Translations under genes and position numbers: made by a program | From: Candidatus Cloacimonadota bacterium | GTDB taxonomy: Bacteria > Cloacimonadota > Cloacimonadia > Cloacimonadales > Cloacimonadaceae | Assembly: GCA_028681035.1 (NCBI GenBank) | Contig: JAQUJJ010000099.1 | Coordinates: 1 to 13,616 of the forward strand | Direction: 5' to 3' | Length of the DNA: 13,616 bases | In this document: positions 1 through 7,400 of the stretch, one piece after another | How the letters are laid out: the number at the start of each line of letters is the position of its first letter | Position numbering within the stretch: the stretch's first letter is position 1 | Notes under the pieces: model-generated | What the model saw: the letters and a program-made list of their open reading frames with translations, nothing else | What the model was told of the DNA's origin: nothing | The model's database searches: none

Positions 1-19
1 CGGATGTGTGATGTTTGCT

Positions 20-192
20 TTGTCCACTTGGACAATATACAGCCAAATTTGCAGGTTTTGGTGATACAAATCTATTGAGTTTCTATCAAATTATGTCCAA
101 GTGGTTATTGCATGCAACAATCAGATATCCTTTTACCACTCTGCATTACCATGTTTGTCCAAGTGATCTATAATTGCAGATTTGGGTGATAC
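20..192. repeat. Recurrent TGTCCAAGTG / GCAG-TTT-GGTGATAC motifs
   Basis: A 16-nt near-palindrome, TTGTCCACTTGGACAA, lies at 20-35 (arms TTGTCCA and TGGACAA around CT). The related word TGTCCAAGTG recurs at 94-103 and 156-165, both in the orientation opposite to the CCACTTGGACA reading of the first site. A second 17-nt word occurs at 51-67 and 176-192 with 15 of 17 bases identical. Repeated half-sites upstream of a gene could be operators, or the region could be decayed repeat sequence. No regulator is identifiable in the window. Confidence 0.5.
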
Positions 193-205
193 TTTATATA
201 TAGAT

Positions 206-229
206 AAGTGCTTTTCAAAGTGCTTTTCA
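206..229. repeat. Perfect 12-bp tandem duplication
   Basis: AAGTGCTTTTCA occurs twice in direct contact, at 206-217 and 218-229. It lies in the non-coding leader upstream of the 390-833 gene. It is probably a replication-slippage product, and no function can be inferred. Confidence 0.8.
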
Positions 230-287
230 GCGATAAAATTATTATTTTGCCCTTGCTTAACGATGTGTATTACTCATATATCCCCCG

Positions 288-309
288 TATATTAACCGTA
301 TTTAATATA
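288..309. repeat. AT-rich inverted repeat upstream of promoter
   Basis: TATATTAA (288-295) and TTAATATA (302-309) are perfect reverse complements around a 6-nt centre, CCGTAT. The element sits about 30 bp upstream of the candidate -35 box at 339. That is a position where an activator or repressor site would be plausible, but this is inference only. Confidence 0.4.
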
Positions 310-338
310 TGGATGATATAGGGATGTTAAACTTATGC

Positions 339-366
339 TTGACATCCTCTAGCAGGTGAAAATAAT
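339..366 (+). promoter_or_regulatory. Candidate sigma-70-type promoter
   Basis: A perfect -35 hexamer TTGACA (339-344) is followed after 16 bp by AATAAT (361-366), which matches the TATAAT consensus at 5 of 6 positions. The expected transcript start lies a few bases further on, immediately before a GGGAGG ribosome-binding site (379-384) and the ATG at 390. The leader would be very short. Confidence 0.5.
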
Positions 367-389
367 GGAAAAAAACAAGGGAGGACAAG

Positions 390-833
390 ATGAAAGTAAC
401 CTTAAAAGCAGGATTGAAGGGCTATTCAGGCAAGATGGATGATGTGATTTATTATTATCACCCTCGTTTAGGGCGCACCTTAATGCGCCGTAAACCCAAG
501 AACGTAAAGCCCACTCCTATGAACGATACTTATCGCAGCGTGAGCAAGAATCTGAAGGCATTGGAAATATCCGAAGCTTACAAGGCAGATTTTTCCACCT
601 ACCTCAGTAAATTGCGTGATGAGCAAGAACATATCCATTATGTGTCTTGGTACAATTTGTTTATCAAGATGATGTGGGCAATGCAGGCTGCAAATCCGGA
701 GGTAAATCTGGCAACGCTTAGCAGAGCGCAGATAGAGCAGGAAAATCTACCCTGCAAAAGCGTGAAAGATGCTGTGGAGGCTGGATTACTGCAACAGGTG
801 AAAGGGGATAAAAGCTTAACCGCACTGATTTAG
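390..833 (+). CDS. Conserved-looking hypothetical protein, 147 aa
   Basis: I do not recognise a named function. The ATG at 390 is preceded by a GGGAGG ribosome-binding site at 379-384. The protein has no signal peptide or membrane helix. Its N-terminal 40 residues are basic, with a Gly-Tyr-Ser-Gly-Lys turn (residues 11-15), a Tyr cluster (21-23) and a run of Arg and Lys ending in KPKNVKP. The remainder is predominantly helical and polar (residues 45-110), with aromatic residues at 84-97. The N-terminal pattern, with a GYSGK turn followed by an RRKPK-type basic stretch and then Asn/Arg-rich helices, loosely resembles small DUF6266-like proteins of Bacteroidota. My impression is that such proteins form paralogous families in Cloacimonadota, but I cannot verify this. 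It stands alone, flanked on both sides by repeat-rich non-coding DNA, and has its own candidate promoter. Confidence 0.8.
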   Translation: MKVTLKAGLKGYSGKMDDVIYYYHPRLGRTLMRRKPKNVKPTPMNDTYRSVSKNLKALEISEAYKADFSTYLSKLRDEQEHIHYVSWYNLFIKMMWAMQAANPEVNLATLSRAQIEQENLPCKSVKDAVEAGLLQQVKGDKSLTALI

Positions 834-896
834 TATATTTTGACTTATATAATCGGCGACGATAACTTAGATATAGATCACTACGAGCTACCACTT

Positions 897-1196
897 CGCC
901 GATTTATGAGTTAAAAGAAAAACCCTGCTTTATTTGTATTAGCACTCGCCTCGAGAGCTCACAGTCGTGGCGGCTGTGGATACAAGATCGCCGATTTATG
1001 AGTTAAAAGAAAAAACCTGCTTTATTTGTATTAGCACTCGCCTCGAGAGCTCACAGTCGTGGCGGCTGTGGATACAAGATCGCCGATTTATGAGTTAAAA
1101 GAAAAACCCTGCTTTATTTGTATTAGCACTCGCCTCGAGTGCTCACAGCCGAGGCGGCTGTGGTTACAGCATTGCCGATTTATGAGTTAAAAGAAA
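897..1196. repeat. 92-bp tandem repeat array, three copies plus a partial fourth
   Basis: Exact 92-bp period: copy 1 at 897-988, copy 2 at 989-1080, copy 3 at 1081-1172, and a 24-bp partial fourth copy at 1173-1196 (begins T instead of C). Copies 1 and 2 differ at one base (923 versus 1015). Copy 3 differs from copy 1 at six positions, three of them in hairpin segments. Each unit has an AT-rich half, then two adjacent 19-nt stem-loops. There are no unique spacers, so this is not a CRISPR array. The arrangement resembles REP/BIME-type extragenic palindromes rather than a mobile element, since no transposase is nearby. Confidence 0.9.
1125..1162. repeat. Two abutting perfect 19-nt hairpins (copy 3 of the array)
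   Basis: Hairpin 1 is AGCACTCG-CCT-CGAGTGCT (1125-1143). Hairpin 2 is CACAGCCG-AGG-CGGCTGTG (1144-1162). Each has an 8-bp perfect stem and a 3-nt loop, with no spacer between them. The loops CCT and AGG are complementary, and the complementarity extends to 7 nt (CGCCTCG against CGAGGCG). The pair is therefore an inverted couple of related palindromes. In copies 1 and 2 the same positions (941-978 and 1033-1070) carry one A-A mismatch in hairpin 1 and one T-G wobble in hairpin 2. Confidence 0.85.
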
Positions 1197-1273
1197 CAGT
1201 AGCAGTTTACAATATTATGTTTAACTCACAATTACGCTGATTTATAGCTACGCTTGTTTTATATCGAAACTTA

Positions 1274-1327
1274 TCGTAGCAAAATTGTAAGTCAAACTTG
1301 TCGCAGCGAAATTGTAAGTCAAACTTG
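1274..1327. repeat. 27-bp tandem pair
   Basis: Two adjacent 27-bp units, 1274-1300 and 1301-1327, differ only at their fourth and eighth bases. Each contains AAGTCAAACTT, a small palindrome with arms AAGT and ACTT. The pair lies 74 bp upstream of the start of the surface-protein gene, where it could be a regulator site or a simple duplication. Confidence 0.85.
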
Positions 1328-1400
1328 CCAAATCGACCCCACACTTTCTTAGAACAAAGGAACAGATTGTGCTACTTAGCTAGTAATCAAGGAGGATGAA

Positions 1401-3599
1401 ATGAGATATTTATGTTTTATCATGTGTTTACCCTTATTGCTAGTAGTTATAATTTCAGGGCTTAACGCTCAGATAGTTGATTTGCCCTATTATCAGAATT
1501 TTGATAGCGTAACAGTACCGGAGCTGCCTGATGCATGGCAATCCACGGTTCCCTCTCTTGATGCTAATATTCGCACCGATACAATAAATCCGCAAAGCAA
1601 CCCAAACTGCTTGAGAATATACAGCGGTGCAAGCGCGAATGGGCTTATGCAGGTAATCTTACCAGAGCAACAGAACCCTGCCCTGATGAACTCTTTAAGA
1701 TTAAGGCTTTGGGTGCGCTCTTCCAGTGCTACAGCGATACTATCTTTTGGCGTGATGTCCGATCCCTCTGTATCTGCCACCTATAGCCAAGTGCAAACGA
1801 TACAACCCGGAACCGTGTGGAAAGAGCATATCTTAAACCTTAGCACATATACTGGTAATGGAAAGTACATCACTTTGCGAAGCACTCCCTCTGGGCAAAA
1901 CACCTATTTCTTTATAGATAATGTAGTTGTCGAGAGTATCCCTCAGAACGATCTGGCAGTTGTTTCGCTTACGGGAAACAACACCCCCTCCTTAAACTAT
2001 GCCAATACCTATCATGCAGAAATAAAAAACTATGGCTTAAGCACTCAATCAAACTATCAGGTTAAGCTCTATGGACTAGGAGACACCGAATTGGCGAGCG
2101 TAACCGGCGGTTCAATAAATACGGGCGCAACTGCCATGATAAACCTATCTTGGACACCCACTACAACTGGAATGAATGTTCTCTATGCTACTGTTATGCT
2201 AAATGCGGATGAATTCCCTTACAATAACAGTAGCAATGCAATTGAAGTATCCGTAATGCAGAATATAGCTATTCCACCTTTACAGCCAACTAGCGAAGAA
2301 AGATATCCCCTTGATTTCTTTTACAAAAACTCGCTCTGTCAATATACATTACTTCCAGGTGATTTCAGCTATCCCCCTGTGTCTGGAATGATCACTTCTA
2401 TCGAATTGATTAACAATTTCATCGATAACATTGTTGGTACTCCCTGTAAAATATGGATGGGAACAACAACTCAGGTGGATTTGACCTATGGCTGGATTCC
2501 TACTTCGCAAATGACCCTGGTGTTCGATGGCTTGAATAACTATCCAAGCGGTGTCAATAATATCCGTTATCAGCTTATTGCACCTTTCCCTTATAACAAT
2601 GGGCAGAATTTGGTAATTATGTTCTACAGACCAATGGATATTTCATTTTATAGTTCCTTTGATAAATTCGAGTGCCGTCCTGGGAGCACTAATCGCACCC
2701 GAAGAGTGTTTTCTGATTCAACAGTATTTGATCCCAATAACCCGACTAATACTCAAATGGAGCTTAGCAATTTAATTCCTGTAACCCGTGTATATATGTA
2801 TCCCGCATTGCTGGGAAACGTGAGCGGAATTGTAAGAGATAATCTGAATGCACCAATAACAGGTGTGACGGTAAAACTTGGCAGCTTAACCACCCAAACC
2901 AATGCTGATGGCAGCTATAGCTTTCTTGGTGCTGCTGCCGGAGAGAAAGAGCTGAGCTTTAGCAAAACCGGATATTATGCTTATACCCAGAATGTGGTGG
3001 TTAGCCCTATCCAAACTCAGCTTATTGATATGGTGCTTTATAGACAGATGGGAAGCCTATATGCTTATGTTGTCAACAGTTCTGGAGTTCCTATTCAGGG
3101 GGCAACTATCCAGATAAATGGACAGAATAATTTGACTGATGCCAATGGCGAATGTAGGCTTGATCTCCCCGCGGGTAGCTATACCTTAACTGTTTCTAAA
3201 ATAGGGATGCTTACGCAAAATATAGAGAGCCTGATTATCGCGGCTGAACATATTACCTACCAACTGGTGATGCTATTAACGGAATCTGCAATTGACGACC
3301 CCTCCACACCAGAATTAAGCAATATGCTACTAAACTGCTATCCCAACCCCTTTAGGGAAAGTGCTTCTATTAGTTATCAGCTTAAGCAAGCGGAAAATGT
3401 AAACCTATCCATCTACAATATAAAAGGGCAATTGATAAGAACTATGATTAGCTCTACGCAATCGCCCGGAACATACTCTCTCACTTGGGACGGCAAAGAT
3501 ACGAATGGACGTGATGCCAGCAATGGTATTTACTTTTATCGCTTGCAAGCAGGTAGTTTCGTGAGCAGTAAAAGATTGGTTAAGCTTAGCTCACAATAG
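1401..3599 (+). CDS. Exported modular surface protein with C-terminal sorting-type domain, 732 aa
   Basis: The ATG follows an excellent AAGGAGG ribosome-binding site at 1389-1395. Residues 1-23 form a signal peptide (hydrophobic core, LNA-Q cleavage site). Residues ~25-178 look like a jelly-roll domain of the cleaved-adhesin/MAM type, beginning with 'YYQNFDSV' and ending in 'FFIDNVVVE'. Residues ~182-285 resemble a CARDB-like Ig module. Residues ~290-465 form a further beta-rich module with the IWMGTT motif that I associate with surface proteins of this lineage. Residues ~470-548 and ~549-626 are two carboxypeptidase-regulatory-like (CnaB/transthyretin-fold) repeats. Residues ~645-732 carry YPNPF, a WDGKD loop and SNGIYFYRL, typical of FlgD-Ig-like/type IX secretion tails. 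No catalytic domain is visible, so an adhesion, matrix or binding role is inferred. The ligand is unknown. The gene is monocistronic as far as this window shows. Confidence 0.9.
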   Translation: MRYLCFIMCLPLLLVVIISGLNAQIVDLPYYQNFDSVTVPELPDAWQSTVPSLDANIRTDTINPQSNPNCLRIYSGASANGLMQVILPEQQNPALMNSLRLRLWVRSSSATAILSFGVMSDPSVSATYSQVQTIQPGTVWKEHILNLSTYTGNGKYITLRSTPSGQNTYFFIDNVVVESIPQNDLAVVSLTGNNTPSLNYANTYHAEIKNYGLSTQSNYQVKLYGLGDTELASVTGGSINTGATAMINLSWTPTTTGMNVLYATVMLNADEFPYNNSSNAIEVSVMQNIAIPPLQPTSEERYPLDFFYKNSLCQYTLLPGDFSYPPVSGMITSIELINNFIDNIVGTPCKIWMGTTTQVDLTYGWIPTSQMTLVFDGLNNYPSGVNNIRYQLIAPFPYNNGQNLVIMFYRPMDISFYSSFDKFECRPGSTNRTRRVFSDSTVFDPNNPTNTQMELSNLIPVTRVYMYPALLGNVSGIVRDNLNAPITGVTVKLGSLTTQTNADGSYSFLGAAAGEKELSFSKTGYYAYTQNVVVSPIQTQLIDMVLYRQMGSLYAYVVNSSGVPIQGATIQINGQNNLTDANGECRLDLPAGSYTLTVSKIGMLTQNIESLIIAAEHITYQLVMLLTESAIDDPSTPELSNMLLNCYPNPFRESASISYQLKQAENVNLSIYNIKGQLIRTMISSTQSPGTYSLTWDGKDTNGRDASNGIYFYRLQAGSFVSSKRLVKLSSQ

Positions 3600-3600
3600 T

Positions 3601-4128
3601 TTAGCTTTTCCTTTTTGCCTTGCGAAAATCCCAGGGAGGGGTAGGGTTTTTATCTGCCCACAGCCCTCGCTTGTTATTTCTGGCGATGCTTTCCAAGCGG
3701 GCAAGCACTGCATCTTTGTTATAGTGCTTGTAATGCCAGGCTAAGCCAGCTTTCAGGAGTTCCTGATTTAAGTTTTTACTTGTTGCGTAATATACAGTGC
3801 CCAGATAACGTTGATAGCGGTCTTTTTGCTGGTATTCCACCCGCACTTGCTTGCCAAACACCTGCATTGATACGAAGTTCTTCGCCTGTTGTCCGAAAGC
3901 TTGCTTCTTTTCCGGGCAATCTATGCCATCAAGACGGATAGTATAAGTGCTTCTGTTTTGCAGCACTACGATGGTATCGCCATCCTTCACCGCCGTTACT
4001 TTGCCTTGAACGGTTTTGGCAGAGATGGAAAATGCGAGCAAAGAAAACGCTAGCGCAAGTAAGCACGACCGCCTGGTTAAGAGATTAGTTTTTCTTATCA
4101 GTTTTGAACCCGATAGATTTGTTCTCAT
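3601..4128 (-). CDS. Exported SNase-like (thermonuclease family) nuclease
   Basis: A staphylococcal-nuclease-fold protein of 175 aa, predicted to hydrolyse DNA or RNA in a Ca2+-dependent manner outside the cytoplasm. From the ATG at 4128, residues ~19-37 form a signal peptide (Arg-Arg then a hydrophobic core, ending SISA-K). Family motifs are intact: DGDT with Asp49, RLDGIDCPE with Arg65, Asp70 and Glu73, and DRYQRYLG with Arg107. These correspond to the catalytic Arg35, Asp40, Glu43 and Arg87 of the classical enzyme. An in-frame ATG at 4167 would add 13 charged residues. I prefer 4128 because an AGGGA element precedes it and the signal peptide then has a normal length. Even so, the start lies 44 nt inside the DUF3467 gene, suggesting translational coupling. 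The stop (3601-3603) is one base from the convergent surface-protein stop. Confidence 0.9.
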   Translation of the reverse strand: MRTNLSGSKLIRKTNLLTRRSCLLALAFSLLAFSISAKTVQGKVTAVKDGDTIVVLQNRSTYTIRLDGIDCPEKKQAFGQQAKNFVSMQVFGKQVRVEYQQKDRYQRYLGTVYYATSKNLNQELLKAGLAWHYKHYNKDAVLARLESIARNNKRGLWADKNPTPPWDFRKAKRKS

Positions 4129-4399
4129 TTTGTCCCTGTACTTTAATCTCGCCGAATTGGCTCTCATAAGTTTCCACGTTCTTTTCCAGAAGCTGCATTA
4201 GCTGTTTGGCGTGCGAAGGGGTCATTAGGATTCTGGAATATATCCGAGCATCAGGAATACCGGGAAGGATGCGTCCGCAATCTACGATGAATTCCGAAGG
4301 CGAATTGGTAATCACAAAGAAGTTTGCATAAGTTCCCTCACCTACCTTCTCGTCAATTTTAATCTGAATCTGATTTTGTTGTGGTTGTTGGTTTGCCAT
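4085..4399 (-). CDS. DUF3467 domain protein, 104 aa
   Basis: A small soluble protein of the DUF3467 family. The family signature is clear: a YANFFVITNSPSEFIVDCG core (residues ~24-42), RILPG, then a SRILMTPSHAKQLMQLL helix and a QFGEI end. A Gln/Asn-rich N-terminus and a Lys-rich C-terminus flank it. The start has a strong AAGGAGA ribosome-binding site 8 nt upstream (4407-4413). It lies 22 nt after the helicase stop and overlaps the SNase start by 44 nt, so it is almost certainly co-transcribed with both. No biochemical role is established as far as I know. In Bacteroidota I recall members encoded beside RNA polymerase genes, which would fit a nucleic-acid-associated role, but this is not shown here. 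Confidence 0.9.
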   Translation of the reverse strand: MANQQPQQNQIQIKIDEKVGEGTYANFFVITNSPSEFIVDCGRILPGIPDARIYSRILMTPSHAKQLMQLLEKNVETYESQFGEIKVQGQNENKSIGFKTDKKN

Positions 4400-4421
4400 G
4401 ATTCATTCTCCTTAAGTATGT

Positions 4422-7400
4422 TTAGTTATTTACTTGTATTAATGCTGCATGAGAGCCAATTATTACTCCCTTGTCAGCGATATCATCGATAAGCTGTTGG
4501 TAATGTAAAGATTTACGGCAGATATCTGGGTTGCCAATGATGATGATTCTCTGTTTAGCTCGGCTTAAAGCCACGTTCAATTTGCGGTCTATAAGCCCAT
4601 CATCAGTAAGAGACTCCACCAGCCTCAAATCGCTCTCACTTTTAAGCGGTAAACAGAGTATGATATTATCCCGTTCTGAGCCTTGAAAGCGTTCCACAGT
4701 GTCTATCGTTATGTTAGATGCAAGTTGCGTGATAGCCTCTCTCAACACGTGAATCATTGCCCTGTAGGGTGCCACAATCCCTAGTTCTTTGCTGGGGTCA
4801 TTTACTGCGCCAGACATAATGAAGCTCTGCACGATGCCTGTTATTAGCTCCACTTGGTGCATATCATAGTGGGATGCTTTGCTTGCGGGAGTAGAGACCC
4901 ATACTAGGCGATGGTTAAGAAATTCGGGTAGCTTAGGATCGTGGGGAAGGTCTTCTTTCTGTTTATCTGTACCGCAAATAAGCTGATTATTATAGTTAGA
5001 GCCAATTAGTGCGGCGATGCTGGCGTGCATGCGATAATGAAGACGCAGCATGGCGGTGCAGGAATGCTCTGTGTTAGGATTATGTATCTTGTAAAGACGC
5101 TCCATTAAGGACTGTTGATAGCTGCCATAATGCAAAACTTGCAAACTGGGGTGATCAAAAACAAAGGGCAGAGAATCTTGCACACATATTGCCCCAAGCT
5201 GGTTCTGGTCGCCAATCATAATCGGTTTGGGTGCTTGGGAGATAAGCCCCAAAATACTATTCTCGATGATCTGCGAAGCTTCGTCGATGATGATTTCATC
5301 TATCTTAAAGAGCCGCACCATATCTTTGTACCACGCATTAGAGCTTTGCACTGTAGCTATCCAGATACGGTTATCCAGTACTACTTGTTGGATTTCCTCG
5401 AAGCGTTTACCATCAATATTATTGCTTAAAAGCTGCTCTTGTATTTGGCTGCTGTTGCCTATCCGCAGGAAGGGGATCTCTGCCCTTAACAAGCACAGGC
5501 AGATTTCATCAACCGCACGATTGGTGTAGCTTAGGATAAAGATACGTTTGCTGCTGTCTTCATAAATCTCACTTACATATTTACCCAATAAACCGGAAGT
5601 TTTCCCTGTTCCAGGAGGTCCTTGCACGATAAACAGCTCTTTTGCGGCATGCATACGGCTTAAAATAGAATTGATACTATGGTCATCAATATGGGTTAAT
5701 ATTTCTTCTTCAGGTTTTCGTAAGCCCAAGATAAGCTTGCGCTGCTCGCGGGACGAAGTAAGAAAAGTAACAAGCGAGCCAAGCGGAGCATACAGCGAGC
5801 TTTCCAAAGTATCATGCTCTACCGCCCATAGACTATCTTTATCAAAACGTAGGCTATTGCGCAAGCCGCCCCGGACCCTTAGCTCTAATGTATCCTTATC
5901 TATCTTTGTTACTATCCCACGTAGTATCTCTTGATGTTGCACGGTTTCTTCCATGGAGTATAATACCACGATATCACCATCCCTAAAATCGGCGATCTCA
6001 TCGGATTGCGGGATGGTAAAGCTAATCTGTTTCTTGCTACATGCTATGGGTTTCAGTCCGGCGATTATCTTGTATTCTGCTTGTTTTTCCTTTATCCCTT
6101 TCTGCCATAAGGCACTGTAGCCAAGGCTGCTTTCGCTGCGTGAACCATTATCACCTGTTTTCACGAACCATATCTCGCGCACAATCCGCTTAACTTGCTC
6201 GGTAAACCAAGAGTATTCGTAATCTTCCAGAGAGGCGATAAGTGCCTGAAAGCGGACAAGCTTTGCCTGCATAAAGGGAGATACGGATATATCATTAACC
6301 GTCTTTAGCCAAGTGAAAAAGGCAGCCGGATCGCAAGAAAGCAGGTGCATCATGCCCAATATGCGGTTTCTGCACATTAGCAAATCCTGCTCCAACAGCT
6401 TTACTGTTACTACGTGCCGCACTGGTTTATCTTTGCTGATAGAGTATAGTATCGAAGCGTTGCTTACCCTCTGCGCACCATAGACACTACGGATAATCAT
6501 GTTGTAAGCAATCGTTTGCATTTGGTGTCCTGTCCACACATCATAAGGATGGGCTTTCCCGCTCTTCAGCTCTATTATGCTATATTTATCGTCCTTTTTT
6601 CTAAGCAGATCAAGGCGTCCTTGTAAACCATATTCCGGACAGATATAGGAAGGCTCCAGCAGCACTTCATCATCCCCTAAACCGCCAACATAATCCTTTA
6701 GTTGAGGCAGATGCTCTGTCTGAACTCTATCGTAGATGCGCTTTGCAGCCTCTTTGCCAGTAGCGACGAACGCAATCGGCATGTTTGCCAAGCTATGCTT
6801 GAACATTTCAAGATAGTCTGCTTCTGGTGTGAACACCAGATCATCCAAGATGCTATTTACCACCGAACCTTGAAGCATCGCCTCTGATGATGGCTCGTTA
6901 AACACACGGCTAAGGATGAATAATGCAGGGTTGCTGGTGGTATTGCCGAAACACTCCGCTATAGCCGAAGCATCCACCAAGAAATATGGTTCTAACACCA
7001 CCAATGTTTGTGGGTTAGATTGATAGAACCCGTCTCTACCGGCAACACTTGAGAGTTCGTGGCAATATAGGCTGGCATATTTCCATAGGGACTTAGCAAG
7101 CTTGGTGTATATTTTGCCATCGTGTCCTGCTTGTTTGGCATCGTTGTTCAGCAAAATACTTACCTGCGTGCCATCTTCCATCATGGCGATTATACTTAAA
7201 GCATTATCGCCCCGCTCGTCACTGTTCACTTGCCAGGATTCCACCACGCAGATAAAGCTCTGCTTGGGGCTTGTCTCCATGGGTTTAAACAGCTTAAGCT
7301 GCTTTGTCCTGAAATATTCTTCCAAGGCAGGACATTGGAACTGAAGGCAAAAATGCTGAATCAGCAGATAAAGCACATATAAGGAAGTATCAAAAACATC

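Larger units (their letters stand above)
834..1400. other. 567-bp repeat-rich non-coding region
   Basis: No credible ORF is present. The region holds an inverted repeat AATCGGCGA (851-859) / TCGCCGATT (896-904), the 92-bp tandem array (897-1196), an inverted repeat TGAGTTAAA (1183-1191) / TTTAACTCA (1220-1228), a 27-bp tandem pair (1274-1327), and finally the AAGGAGG ribosome-binding site (1389-1395) of the downstream gene. No T-tract-backed intrinsic terminator is evident after the stop at 833. Confidence 0.8.

Noticed and set aside
897..1196. CRISPR array
   Set aside because: The repeat is continuous with a 92-bp period and near-identical throughout, leaving no unique spacers. No cas gene is present in the window.
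834..1400. tRNA or other standard structural RNA gene
   Set aside because: No cloverleaf, TTCGANTC T-loop or other recognisable RNA consensus was found. The hairpins are explained by the repeat units.
5115..5934. Plus-strand ORFs opposite the helicase (5115-5429, 5227-5529, 5671-5934)
   Set aside because: They lie antisense to intact helicase motifs, have no ribosome-binding sites and show low-complexity composition typical of shadow frames.
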